Source of the DNA: Bradysia coprophila
Taxonomy: Eukaryota; Arthropoda; Insecta; Diptera; Sciaridae
Reading direction: 5' to 3'
NCBI RefSeq assembly: GCF_014529535.1
Contig: NW_023503616.1
Span: forward strand, 6,558,584 to 6,622,583
DNA: 64,000 nucleotides
Every line of letters starts with the position of its first letter. Within the stretch, counting starts at the first letter, position 1. The notes under the pieces are model-generated. The model was not told the origin of the DNA. It did not search any database and saw only the letters and a program-made list of their open reading frames with translations. The translations under genes were made by a program, and so were the position numbers. Shown in pieces: positions 1-11,821 of this stretch.

Positions 1-205
1 TTAGGAGTTAATTTTTTCTCTCTCGCATCGTCTAATAATTAGTCTGTGTAATTCATTGCACATAAAAAGCGTTTTAACACGCCGAGCGATCCGGCCCATT
101 GCCCCGTAGCGAAGCGGAGGGCCGCAATGCGAGCCGGGCGCCGGAACGGTGTTGGTAACTTAGGTGTTATTTTTTTTTTCTCTTGCATCGTCTAATAATC
201 AAACA
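1..205. repeat. Direct repeat pair around a GC-rich palindromic core
   Basis: A motif of about 41 bases at 1-41 (T-rich, with the core ctcgcatcgtctaataat) recurs at about 160-201 with few changes. Between the copies, at about 81-146, lies a strongly GC-rich stretch of interleaved gccgg/ccggc blocks that can fold on itself, unlike the AT-rich surroundings. This looks like part of a mobile element whose left edge is outside the window. The family was not recognised. Confidence 0.5.
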
Positions 206-234
206 GAATAATAGATAGCATATCCTTATTTCTT

Positions 235-490
235 GCAATCAAATTTTTTATTTTGCACGATCATTTCTTTATTTTTTGTAATCAAATTCGTATAATTGTA
301 GATCATTTCTTATTTCGAGACGATCATATGTTAGTGGTAAAATTGCATATATTTAGTGATCAAATTCTTATTTTTTGGTGATCAAATTCTATTTTTATTG
401 CTATCATAAAAAAATTGTGATCATTTCTCTTTTTCTAGTGATCATTTCCTATTTTCTTGTGATCATTTCTTATTAAATAGCTATCACTTT
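235..490. repeat. Degenerate minisatellite of gatcattt / atcaaatt units
   Basis: Roughly 20-base units alternate between gatcatttcttatttt and gatcaaattcttatttt forms, about ten times and imperfectly. No open frame runs through the array. It is best described as a decayed tandem repeat beside the element at the window start. Confidence 0.55.
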
Positions 491-749
491 AATTACATGC
501 CTATTCAATTTGCATCATAAATACAAGTATTGAACCACTAGATAAAATGAATCTTTGATAAAGTCATCATTTGTACAAACAGCCTCTAATCGTCCGAGGA
601 TGAGTACATCCACCCTATGGATGCGCTTCTGTACCTCTGACAGTGAAACCTAAGACGAAATATTTTTTGCTGACACTTTAATCTTTCAAATTTTAAAGCA
701 CCTTAACGAGAGAACCTTTAGATTTATATATCAGTTCTCATTACATTAG

Positions 750-898
750 ATAGTTTACGCAAATGACGTATAAATTTTAAGGCAGCTTATAAGTTGGTAA
801 TTATAAGTAACCTTCAAAAACTACTTGTATGAAAATGTGACTTATAATTTCCAACTTGTAAGTTGTCTTATAATTTATACGTCATTTGCGCAAACTGT
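750..898. mobile_element. MITE-like inverted-repeat element
   Basis: The arms at 750-797 and 851-898 are inverted copies of each other over about 47 bases with a few mismatches (outer part tagtttacgcaaatgacg against cgtcatttgcgcaaact). About 50 unique bases lie between them. There is no coding capacity. This is a non-autonomous DNA transposon or foldback element. Confidence 0.65.
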
Positions 899-910
899 CT
901 ACTGTAGAGA

Positions 911-1152
911 TAGTCGGGTGCGAGTTGTCCAAAAAAGCCGTTTCGCTCATATTGAATGTGAAAAGCGATTTTATGGTTGATTATCGTAGATGGATAGAAG
1001 TGTTAGCTAACGGCGGCTCCCTGGCCCAGACCAGGCCGATCCCAGATTGACAATATTGCGATTCGAGTTCGTGGCCGACCCACCTACGATAATCAACCAT
1101 AAAATCGCTTTTCACATTCAATATGAGCAAAAGGACAACTCGCACCCGACTA
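911..1152. mobile_element. Foldback element with arms of about 70-80 bases
   Basis: The left arm (911 to about 992) and right arm (about 1083 to 1152) are inverted repeats. The outer part begins tagtcgggtgcgagttgtcc and ends with its complement. The inner part, centred on gattttatggttgattatcg, is a perfect match over more than 40 bases. The loop of about 90 bases is GC-rich and contains ctggcccagaccaggcc, itself partly palindromic. An open frame crosses the element on the - strand but is a by-product of the repeat. Confidence 0.75.
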
Positions 1153-1536
1153 AGAAACAAAATAGTTGCCTGTTGCATGAAATTATTAAGTGCCACGTGA
1201 GAAATGATATTGCAATATAAAGTTTTTTTTATTGAAGAGCTTGTCGTGCGTTGAAAATTAGAAAATTTCACATAAGGCTACAAAGCCTTAACATAATATA
1301 ATTCTTCAGTCTATATTCAATATTTTTAACGTTACGTTATAGCAACGGACCATAGGAGGATCATATGGGTATGTGTTATGGTATTTAGTATGCAATTTGA
1401 AATGAAAAATTTACTCTTAGGATTTTCGAGAATTTTCTTATCGTTTTCCGAGGATTTGTAGAGGAGATGAATTTTCAAAGGATTTTTTTATCGTTCTTAA
1501 GGATTTTATTCTTTTTATTTGATTTTCGTGAGCCTT

Positions 1537-1692
1537 TACAGTTTTTAACATTCAAAAGTATCGACATATTATACATTTCTTATTTTGCTTACTTCTCTCA
1601 TTTCTCCATATACTCGTTATGGAGAAATGAGAGAAGTTGGAGAAATAAGAAATGTATAATATGTCGATACTTTTGAATGTTAAAAACTGTAC
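1537..1692. mobile_element. Near-perfect long hairpin (foldback element)
   Basis: About 74 bases (1537-1610) are followed after a loop of 7 by their near-complement (1618-1692). The only clear mismatch block is around ttttgcttac. A transcript across it would form a double-stranded stem of about 75 base pairs. Small open frames on both strands are by-products of the symmetry. Confidence 0.75.
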
Positions 1693-1699
1693 AGAATTT

Positions 1700-4600
1700 T
1701 CGTAAAGCTTTTCTAGGAATTTGAGGATTTTTAAAAAAAAATTTTAAGGACTGACAAAGGATTTTCTTTAAATATTTGCCCCTCCTATAACCGTCAACCA
1801 ATAATGATCTGAAGTGATTAGAAATGGGACACTAGAATAAGTCCAATGATTTTTATGGCTTTTAGTTGTAGTAAGTCAACGCTCTGATTTATATCATTAG
1901 TAGGAACTTAAACAGTGAATTAAAATATAATAATTTTACATAAATATTTGGGTACATATGAGTAATTTATATTAAATGATGATATCCGGGCATATATGTC
2001 AATCTAATGACATTATTTGTATAACTATACTCACTTTTGAAATTATATGACAGACTGCGTTCCTTATAAAATATTTCCTTAGACACAAAACTAAAAAAAC
2101 ACATTTTAAATCAAGTCACGTATAATAGTTTACAAAAAAAAAAATTGGTTGGACAAAATTAGTTTGTAGTTTGGCTACCTGTTTTTATATAAATTTATAA
2201 AAAAAATGCAAGATCGGGTCAGTTTATCAAATGAATTAAATGTGTCTTGAATGACTATGGATACATTTTGTTCTTCTATCGTTGAGGTGAATTTTAAAAA
2301 GTTGATGTTAATGTTAAAAAAATGAAAATTATTGTCGCTCATGTACGATTTGTTTCAGGTATTTGGTTTTTGTCAAATAAAAATTCAATCACAGACGCAG
2401 TTTCTAATTCTAACTATTTTCTAGTTAATATTCGCACATAGTTCACTCTAATCGTTGCACGATTGAATTGACAAGTAATAGAATTTACCTTGGAGATTCA
2501 AATGCCTATTCTTCAATTTTTATGGAAAAAGACATGCTGGAACCCATGGAAATATCATGATTTTCGAAAATGTGACTTGAAGATAAGTGTAAGGAACCAG
2601 AAGACTATGCAGGGCTAGGGAAATCAGCACAGATGATGGTAGGCAATTGTTTGAAATTTCATACCGGACCTGCCTAACCATAAACTGTAAAGTCGAAAAC
2701 TGACTTCAATTGTAACTGATAAAAAATAAACCGTCACTCTCTCAAACATTCATTAAATTTAAATGATTAAGCGAAACAAATCACATCACATTGTTTAAGA
2801 GAGGCAAACAAATTCACGTGATCAATGTTAGCATTTTTAATGAATTTGTCCAGAGAAAGAGAGATAGCAAACAACATGTTTACGATGAGAAAATCCAATA
2901 ATTTCGGCAGTACAAGATAATACTTACATCTTTAACAAGTTTGTTCATATTTCCAAAAGAAGAACCGATACAAAAACATGATTAACGTCTAGTTTAAAAA
3001 AAATGATTTCGTTGCGATCCATCCATGTGAACAACTGTTTTTCGGGCTTTTATGTCGTTTCTGAAAGATACCCGGTTTTATTATTTTTATATATTATACA
3101 ATATTTGTCTCGATATGCATTTTGTTACAACAAAACGCGCAACGAAAAATCTTTAGAATATTCATTCATAACGAATGCTCATTTTTGTTTTGTTTTTCTT
3201 ACATTTCCTTTTCATTCCATCTTAAACCGACGACCAATTCAAATTTTACAATATTATTCATTTGTTTTGCTTGATGGTGGTCCCGAAAATAAAAATAAAA
3301 AGAAGTGAATTTTGTTGTATTGAATTGGATTGAAGAATTTCTCGTTATTTTTGTGTCATAAGAAAAAGCAGACAAACCGCGCATCCCATCAGACATTACA
3401 ATTTTCCGTTTTCGTTGTTAACGTTTTTTGGGCATCTTCTTTTACACATTTTTGGATTCTTAAATAGCGTTCCATCAGCATACTTGTACACTTTGTTCGT
3501 AATGTTTTAATGCTGGTCAATATACTGGAACGATGCGAGAAGACGTCGAAGCGGTTAGCGGTAACAGTATTGTCTATAAAATCCCAACGAAACTCATTAT
3601 TCATACCTAAAAAAACAGTTTTTTTTTACTTCATCTTCAATATGCAAGTCATTAATATTATGACGAATGATAAAAAGTTGGTTGAATGTAGTACAGATAA
3701 ACAAAAGAGTTTTTTAAAAAACATGGTTAATATTCATCTCTTCCAAAACAGGCTGTGTATCTGTGCGGAATTTTTTTCATTGGAAATAATGGTCTTTGTT
3801 CGATTGGAACACAAATATTTTAATTATTTTCCCTTATCATTCTTCAGGAAAACGTTATTCAGTTGTTCTAACCCGGGTCCGGTCGTGATCTGTGATCCAG
3901 ACTATGCACCCAAATTTGTTTCTTCAGTTTGACCATTAGTCTCTCTTGTACCTATTGATTTATTAATCTTTCAGAAGCGTCTGAGCATCTGTTATTTTTA
4001 GCATTGAAAAAATAAAAATGAATTTCGGTTAATTTGGACTAGGCAATACTTTGAACAAAAGAAGTAACAGATTCAATGATTATTATGAAATGAGAAAGCA
4101 AAACCTTGCAAATAAAGTAGCTTACTCGAAATACTTCCTAGGGAATCATGTGAGGATTCAGTCAATAATTTAATAGCATCTCTACCATTAGAAAAGTTTA
4201 TCTGTATCTGTCTTTATTCGATTCAATATTATGTGTAAATGGATTAAACAAAGTTAGCCCTGTACGTATCTCATTTAATTTATTCGTTAGAGTTTCTTAT
4301 ATCCTAACAAAAGCTTCACGTGTTACTGTCAGAATCAATTACAACAAATATAAAGAAAGGATAAATCACAGAGCCATGTGATAAATAAGTATCGTTTCGT
4401 GATCGTTGTCTATCAACGAAAATCATTTGATGCTATTATCCATACTGAACATCACATATCACTCATCCAGGCCATTATACGTCGAATATTTTAATATTTT
4501 AATAATTTACCGAGTCATTATCATTTCAAATGAATTTATTTATAAATAAATTTAACTTCAAATGTGCCAGGCAAATCGACACTTTTATTTTATTGATCAA

Positions 4601-5290
4601 TTCGGAATCGATGAATATTGTTTTCGTTACGATAAGACATAATAATTTATAAATTTCATGAATCTGTTGTAGATTACCAATGTATCTAATGAATGTTTTA
4701 TATTTTGTTGGTTAAAATTAGAATTTTAAAGTAGTTGACTGTTTTTATTGTCAGATCGAATGGCGGAGAGATTGATGTACATATAAGTCTGGTGACCTAT
4801 GATACAATTTTTTTTCCTTCTAATTTATCTCGGTATTATACGTTCCTCAAAGAATTAATGTGCTTCTGTCTTCTAGTGATGATAATGTTATGGAAATTTA
4901 TTGTTTCATCAGGAGTACGTAACTTCAACAATAGTTACTTTTGGTAGTTCATCTTTTTCTAAAAATATCCAAACTCACGCAAATCAATTATGTCTTTTCC
5001 CGTTGAGACGGTTGCCACGTATCTAAACATGTCTCTAACGACTGGAAAAACAAATTGAGCTCAAATATCGGTCGTCCTATGTCTAACATGAATTCAGTAA
5101 CGTTTCTGCAGATTTTTATTCACTTATATAGAAGTTGATTCACAAAATGCCGTGATCATGTCAAACAAATAGAGTCGTTTATGTTGTAGCATCTCGTAAT
5201 GGTGATCTTAAATGTAATGACAAAAAAACATCTGATGATTAGCCGTGAAAAACCTGACGATTTTTTAAATTTTTGATTCAAGGTACGTTA
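1700..5290. other. Intergenic, AT-rich, no supported gene
   Basis: No frame here shows similarity to a family I recognise. The longest frame (3510-3932, +) has no supporting features except a good splice acceptor inside it near 3848, treated separately under findings. An AATAAA-like signal lies near 4011. The rest is plain AT-rich sequence. Confidence 0.5.
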
Positions 5291-5295
5291 GTTAA

Positions 5296-5450
5296 GACCG
5301 AGAATAAACGAACAATTTTAAGTTGCTGACTTGGACATAATTAATATGCTGCGATTTCTATTTTTTAGCGTGTGGTGAAAATCGGAATAATGGAAGTCGC
5401 CAAATAATTTTCCACCTCAACAACTTAAAATTGTTTGTTTGTTCCCGGTC
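5296..5450. mobile_element. MITE-like inverted-repeat element
   Basis: The arm at 5296-5325 (gaccgagaataaacgaac onwards) is the inverted copy, with a few changes, of 5421-5450. About 95 bases lie between them. There is no coding content. Confidence 0.6.
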
Positions 5451-6816
5451 AAGGTAAACTATGGGGCTGGTACAAACGTACAATGTGAGATAGAACATAT
5501 TTTCTGATTTTCCATAGCCACTGCTTCAGTTTGTAAACGATCTTTTCAACGTTGCGACTTTGGTAACGGACTATTCGCACCTACGTAAATCTTGACGACA
5601 CAAACTACAGGAAAGGCTCGGTCTCTAATATTAAGGGTTCAGGTTAAAACAGAAAAATCAAAACAAAGAAAGAATGTTGGAAGAACTATGGATTTTCTGA
5701 TCTGGGGTTTGTTGTGGTTTGTAATTGTTCCCATAAAACTTCCGTCTAACAAATGAAAACGGTGAATCTGTATCTTAGTTTCGAGGCATGTCGTTAGCAA
5801 TCTAGATTTTAATTTGTTCAGACAAATTTGTGGAACCAACGGCTCACAATAATGCCAAAATCATAAAAGTTGTTGCATATCGAAAGTATAGATAGGTAAT
5901 TAAGAGACAGATATAACAGACTATTATAGTTCATAGCACTGTGCAAGTAAGTAAGTAAAGTAATGTTCCAGACATTATGTTAAACATTGCATATACGATT
6001 TTATTGTTAATATCTAATAAGACAACCGATAACAATCAAAAACTGGAGTACCAGTGAAAAAGAATTCGTTAAATCGTTATCACTAAAAAGTAATGTGATT
6101 TATGTGTGAGAGTTAGTGTAACAAATTTTTTTTCCATTAAATTACAAGCACATGTAACATAACATTACACAATTTATATCTTTGTTATCCAATCGTATCG
6201 AGCTCTGTTGTGATTGGATAAAATATGTATGTACGTACATATATATAAACGCGACATTTATGTTCCGTCTGGTAATGTTAATATTGTGCTGGGCGGTTGG
6301 TACAACTTTAGTTTCTTTTATTTTTCTTCCGATATTTATTCATTCAGTCAAATATGGTCTCAGATTTCAATTTTGTAAATGTTGTTGAACGTGGTACCGC
6401 TTGGTCACTATTCATTCATAAATATAAAAAGCTGTACGCAGTATAACAAAAAATGTCCTACGGATTGATTGGAAGTGAATGGAAACGAACGATGGTTAAC
6501 TAAAAAACCAATTATTCGAAATACCTATGGGACATGAACACATGCTATCTGATCGTTATTATAAAACAGTAATTATGGATTTTATCCAGCACAATAAGCC
6601 AATAAGTCATAATGTATGTAGGTTTAGATAGAGCGACTAAAATACTTCGGATTGAATTTAACTAATTAAAAGATAACGTTCTTGCACTTGTGTAGTAACA
6701 AAATATTGTTAAATGAACAGAAAAGAGTTAAATTGCATACGGCAACATCATCTCGACAGCGACGACACTTGGCTAGCGTAATCTTTCACAGCAAAATGTA
6801 TGCCAACTAAAAATAA

Positions 6817-6945
6817 ATTAAGACGAATCTACACATGGCTAAATTGTTGCCTACATTTCGGGGCAAAATTATTATTATTTCGATGATAATTGTGGACTCG
6901 TAGTCTTTTTTGAAAAAGTACGTCCATGTGTAGATTCGTCTTAAA
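6817..6945. mobile_element. MITE-like inverted-repeat element
   Basis: The arm taagacgaatctacacatgg near 6819 is repeated exactly in inverted orientation at about 6923-6943. The loop is about 85 bases. The 20-base perfect arms suggest a fairly recent short element. Confidence 0.6.
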
Positions 6946-8480
6946 GAACTTTTTACCGATCTATTGATCAAATGAAGTAGTGTAATTCATTTGAACAATT
7001 GCTATGGAAATGCGGTTACTCTTAAAATAAACACCCAACGAATACCTCAACTGTCCGTGGTTTTTTAAATATGAATTCTCTCCGCTTTAGAGAAATGTGA
7101 TAAATGTAGATGCAATCTATACAGCAAAATCTTTCATCGCCACCATTCATAAAACAAAAATCTTAATTTTCTTGCAAGTTTGGTTCAGGTATAAACCACC
7201 TTTTGTTTTGATGATGGAATATTTTATCAGATGCATTGTTTTATCACTCTTTTTATCTTCGTGTTATAAGAGGTTGTATACAACATGTAACTTAATACAT
7301 TTTTCTTTTAAATTTCGAATTGGGTGTTAATATCAAAATAAATTTTAGGAAACAGTAACTCACGTTTTCTGGTTTTGTTTGCTCGTTCGAATTCATCGAA
7401 TTTTTAAAGGATGTTGAAACACTGTACATAAATTACTAATTCTTAATACGCAGGATGTCCTTTCCCAACTATTATAATATGGTAGATATATTTGTTGTAG
7501 AAAAAAAAGAAAATTGATGTGAACAAAAAAAATCACATTGACGGACACGTGACCTAAAACAATTTTTTCTTCGAAATTTATATATCAGTCCATGATGTCC
7601 TTTTAATCTACAACATAACAAAGGTGCTTGAGTCGCTTTTGAACCGAAGAGAGGTAAAAAAAATCAAAATATGTAAAATAGATGCTACTGTGTTGTTTAC
7701 TATGCATAATTTATAAGTGATGTATAAGCAGAGAGTAACATATTATTGCTGTGGACGTGTTAATAGTTTCACAAAATATCAGATATGAATATCAAATTGA
7801 CGAAATAAATGTTGTTACTTGTTTATAGTTCTTTTGTGTATTTTTGTGGTTTAAAGACGTTCAAGAATTATAACACTGTATTGGAATATAAATGATCTTT
7901 TTGTAAATTATGGACGCTTTTACGTGAGAAGATAAATCTCCCAAATGAAATTAGTTTATGATGCAGTACACATCAATAAATCACTGATAATTAATTTGTT
8001 CTCAAATTAGCTTTCACTGATGTGAGGGGTTTGAATCAGTCGAAAAATAAGTAATATTGAAAAATTAATTTTTCATTACCGAGAACTTTTGAACATCGAT
8101 TATTAATTGGATCAGCTGCAAATAGAAGTATTTTATCTGGGAATTGCTATTACTTTGTAGAAACACGCTTCTTGTGTCTCAATATACGTAAAATTCCAGC
8201 TTAGACACATGCACTGTATGTACTGTAAATTTTAAACTTTCAACGAATGAATGAATTACATAAAATCTATTACATCCATTGTTAAAACTTTTAAGCTTTG
8301 ATACAAAATCATCTAATGCTTCAATGGTTTTAACAAACTTTTTGCTAAATAAAAGCTCACAAACCAGAGCTTATCGCTTATTATTGGATCCGTTATCGAT
8401 AACAGATGACTTGTTATTTCTAAGAGGTCCAGTCCATTGTCGCTCTTAAATTATATTTCTGTCAAATAGTATTAGGCAAT
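6946..8480. other. Intergenic, nothing recognised
   Basis: AT-rich sequence with only short open frames, none of which resembles a known protein. No strong repeats or RNA genes were seen. Confidence 0.4.
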
Positions 8481-8744
8481 GTCAGATTTTTCGAACGGTA
8501 AATCCAAATGGAAACATAAGTTTGATGGGTCAACTGAAAGATAATGGAATTTTTTGGAACAAGCGCAAGGAATCAGTTTTTCAATCAGATTGGCATCTCT
8601 CAAGCGGTAAGTTTTTGAAACTTGGGTGGTATTAGCTTGGGAGCTTGCAGAACTTCAGATGCGAGCAGTCAAAATTTAATGTTTTTTCAGTTGACCTATC
8701 AAACTTACCCTTTCCGTTTAGATTTATCGATCGAAAAATCCGAC
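8481..8744. mobile_element. MITE-like element with arms of about 58 bases
   Basis: The sequence 8481-8540 (cagatttttcgaacgg through gggtcaactgaaa) matches the reverse complement of about 8686-8744 with scattered mismatches. The interior of about 145 bases is unique and non-coding. Confidence 0.6.
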
Positions 8745-8764
8745 GTTCCCTACTATTAGAATAT

Positions 8765-8940
8765 ATTCAATATTTGTGTATCTGTTGTAGCCCGTACAAA
8801 GTGAGGGCTACATGCCAAAGTGCCTAAAATCAATCGTCCAAAACAGATACTCAAAAAATGTTTCATGTAAGGGGTCGAAAACCAGAGAAAAATCTCAAAA
8901 CTCCCTCATTTTCGGCCCCGACACATGAAAATGAATATGA
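8765..8940. repeat. Dispersed modular repeat, copy 1
   Basis: This segment contains a module beginning ctgttgtagcccg, the module aaaatcaatcgtccaaaac, and a second module with cctcattttcggccccga. The same modules occur at about 11485-11675 and 29328-29505, and in part at 44100-44155. The order and strand of the outer module differ between copies. It is non-coding and probably a non-autonomous transposon family. Confidence 0.6.
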
Positions 8941-9222
8941 CAACGCCCTACCTTGACTTAATATATTCTATAATATGTAGTAAACGCTGTCTATATTTGC
9001 GTGTTCCTTTTTCTTGGAAATTAAATTTCCTGTGTAATTGCAATACCGGAGAATCAGTTTCTTAGAGGCATTACCATTTTCGAACCGTGTTCGGAAAATT
9101 ATTCGTCAGTTCTGAAACCTGGGGAGTACGTTACTACCAAACACTATTCTTTAATTTTTTTAAATTTTCCTAACACATCGAGTTGGAGCCCGATTTTTAT
9201 TTTTTTTCGACAATTTGTAATA

Positions 9223-9452
9223 CAGTCGAAGGCAGTCAATTTTCAGCATAAATTAGCTTCAGCTGTTTTTCAGCTGATTCACACATACAATCAAAACTGG
9301 TTTTCCTTGTTCATACGGTCGAAGCTGCTACACGCACGCGCATGATAGTGGTAAAACCGTATAAAGACGTATAAACGGTTGTGATTGTTTGTATGGATCA
9401 GCTGAAAAACAGCTGAAGCTAATTTATGCTGAAAATTGACTGCCTTTGACTG
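9223..9452. mobile_element. Tc1/mariner-type MITE with TA target site
   Basis: The inverted arms run for about 70 bases, starting cagtcgaaggcagtcaattt and ending with the complement (ctgcctttgactg). TA dinucleotides flank both ends. The arms include the self-complementary block cagctgtttttcagctg. The GC-rich centre (cacgcacgcgcatgatag) resembles the centre of the element at 18582-18777. The 230-base element has no transposase. CAGT ends with TA duplication are typical of the Tc1/mariner superfamily; the assignment is inferred. Confidence 0.75.
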
Positions 9453-9459
9453 TATTACA

Positions 9460-10560
9460 TTCATGAAAAACTGTACCGGCTACTTCAATGTACTATAAAC
9501 AATTGTTTATTGGATTCATCTGGTGCTGCTAGTCTAAGTAAAAGGATTATTACACGCTAGTTACGTGGTATTTGATCCCTAAAAGAAATCTTAAAAACTG
9601 TTCCTATATTTCACATCATGTTTTTCTTGTCCATTCTGAATGAATCAATGAATAAATCGGTCTCATATAAAGGTTAAAATAAATTGAAAACCAATTCTTA
9701 CTGAAATTATTTCGCAGATATCAAGGTTAAAAAGTTTTCAATTAAATTTTCAAAACTATTACCAAACACTTCCTTTCACAAACTCCTGAAGTCTGAAAAA
9801 GTTAGATAATTAGAAATATCTACGGTAAGACAAAATAATTAAGTTATACAATATTGTGTCATCAGATAACCTTTTTTATATTTCTTTGGGTCAAGTTTTC
9901 ACCTATAGCAGCGCGTTTTCTATTTCCGGCAATTGTTTTGAAAACACATATAATAGTTGGAAACGAATGAATATGTCAATTTATTCAAACAAAAAATAAA
10001 ATTAAAGTAAACGGAATAAAATTAATGAAAATGAAAACGATAACAAGCTTTCATGGATGTTAACACAAACGCACATAATAAATAATATAGAATTTGAATG
10101 TTACTATTTATCTGTTAAGACCTGCTGCTATATTAATTAGAAGAAGAAAAAAAACTAAAATTTCGTAACGATTTAACTTATGATGTTAGGTAAAAACATC
10201 ATTTCATCAAAAAAAAAACTGTTGCCAATGATATTAACGAATATATTAAAAATCGTCCTTAGATTTACGTGTTCCACTTAAATAAACAATCTACAATACT
10301 TGCCTTGTAATTACAGCATTTTCTGTCGCTGTTGAAAAACATATAGTTTCCTCAAACTATATTTCCCAATATATTCGCACTAATTCGTCGTAGAATCGTA
10401 TTATCAAAGTTTTCTAGTCCATTTCCACTTTATGCTAAATATGTGAGTAACGAATTGATTTGGACTTATTATTAATCGTCATCATTGTTCTTGTATACAA
10501 ACTTAAAAGGAAGTGTAAATTATTTGATTTAACCCTTCACTGACGGCGATCCTATCACAA
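9460..10560. other. Intergenic, nothing recognised
   Basis: AT-rich sequence without a convincing reading frame, inverted repeat or RNA gene. Confidence 0.4.
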
Positions 10561-10574
10561 TTATTAATAGTACA

Positions 10575-11140
10575 TTGAATGACAAGGGGCGAAAGTAAAA
10601 AAATTCTACCGTGTGCGAGAGTTGATGCCCGCGCCGAAGGCAAGGGCCTCAATCGCACAGGCTCTTGCCCCGAGTCGTTCATACTATTTTTTTTGAGACC
10701 AACATCGAAAGTTGATACGTATCGCAAATAGCAGTACAAAATGTTGAAATATGAAGGCATTTAGCCAGAAAATGCGGGGGTCCAGGGGGCGGAAGCCCCC
10801 TGGTATATCAAAAATTTAATTATTTAGCCATCACAACAACAAAACACACAAAAATTAACAAATAACTAACAAATCATTCAGCAACAAAAAGTATCAACTT
10901 CGTATGTTAATTTCAATAAGAGCACTGGCGCACGCTTTATTTCAATTTTGATCGCAGTACACTTATTGACAAGAGTCGACTATTACATTATGTAGTCGAC
11001 TTTCGCATTATGTATATTGACTTTCGCTTTATGTATTCTTTCTTTCTCCCCGCTCAAACACATAACTTGCATTTTTTTACTTTCGCCCCGGATTTCGAGG
11101 GCGAAAGTATCAACTTTCGATGTTGGTATCAAAAATAGTT
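10575..11140. repeat. GC-rich block with crossed inverted repeats (gggcgaaag family)
   Basis: The block caaggggcgaaagtaaaaaaa near 10580 recurs inverted at about 11069-11093. The block gaccaacatcgaaagttgatac near 10695 recurs inverted at about 11107-11130. The order is A, B, A', B', so they are crossed rather than nested. A separate palindrome, gggggcggaagccccc, lies near 10783-10799. This looks like a composite of foldback elements. The - strand frame over 10503-10760 is not considered a gene. Confidence 0.55.
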
Positions 11141-11141
11141 A

Positions 11142-11259
11142 TTTACATGCTTGCTAAGCGGGGCGAAAAAGAAATGTAAACCCACGGGGCGAAAGCTATC
11201 GCTTTCGCCCCTTGAATTTGACATTTCTTACTTTCGCCCCGCTTAGCAAGCATGTAAAA
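11142..11259. mobile_element. Palindromic foldback element, gggcgaaag family, copy 1
   Basis: The element reads tttacatgcttgctaagcgg at the left and its complement at the right, and folds over almost its full 118 bases around a centre of ggggcgaaagc / gctttcgcccc. It closely resembles the next palindrome at 11359-11479, 100 bases downstream. Confidence 0.7.
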
Positions 11260-11358
11260 CTATATACGTTACTCGGAAAGTATTTTTCTGACTTCTCCCT
11301 TGTAACGTAATGTACTATTACGTATCGATTGAGTAGGCCGAAAGAGTTACGTATTAAG

Positions 11359-11479
11359 TTTTGTATGCTTGCTAAGAGGACCGAAAGTAAAGAAATGTCA
11401 ATTCAAGGGGCGAAAGCGAAAGCTTTCGCCCCGTGAATTGACAGCTTTACTTTCGGTCCTCTTAGCAAGCATACAAAAA
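11359..11479. mobile_element. Palindromic foldback element, gggcgaaag family, copy 2
   Basis: A 121-base near-perfect palindrome starting ttttgtatgcttgctaagag and ending with its complement. It shares the tgcttgctaag ends, the gaaatgt block and the ggggcgaaag centre with copy 1, but has gagga in place of cgggg next to the arms. Overlapping frames on both strands are artefacts of the palindrome. Confidence 0.7.
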
Positions 11480-11484
11480 TCTTT

Positions 11485-11675
11485 TTCATGCTTCGGGGCC
11501 GAAAATGAGGGCAATTTTTCGAATTTTCTCGGGTTTCCGACCCTCTGCATGAAAACTTACATGTGCACCTGTTTGGGACGGTTGATTTAAGGCACTTTCG
11601 CTTGTAAGCCTCACTTCGTTCGGCCTACAATCCGCGAAATTGCCTAAAATCAATCGTCCAAAACAGGTACACAAA
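11485..11675. repeat. Dispersed modular repeat, copy 2
   Basis: This segment carries the modules ggccgaaaatgagggca, cacctgtttgggacggttga and, inverted, aaaatcaatcgtccaaaac, so its inner part has short inverted ends. Related copies are at 8765-8940 and 29328-29505. Confidence 0.6.
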
Positions 11676-11821
11676 TGACTATTACTTAAGAGCGCTCACC
11701 CCTTGGCAATTTTCTAGCCTACATTTGTGTGCAAAAATATTCGTTTTTTGATGATTTCTCTGAACCAATTTTTTTTTAAGTAAAACCATTAAAGCATGCA
11801 AAAATGTGTTGCTTTTAAGGG

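Noticed and set aside
590..660. Possible hammerhead ribozyme (gatgag ... gaaac)
   Set aside because: The essential CUGA of the core reads AGGA and no cleavage triplet or stem III could be placed. It folds as an imperfect hairpin only.
3510..3932. 140-residue open frame on the + strand
   Set aside because: The composition is typical of AT-rich chance frames (Phe, Asn and Lys runs) with no domain, signal or homologue recognised. Only its last part looks exon-like.
11369..11674. Overlapping frames of 73 and 62 residues on opposite strands
   Set aside because: They lie in palindromic and modular repeats, which produce similar frames on both strands by symmetry.
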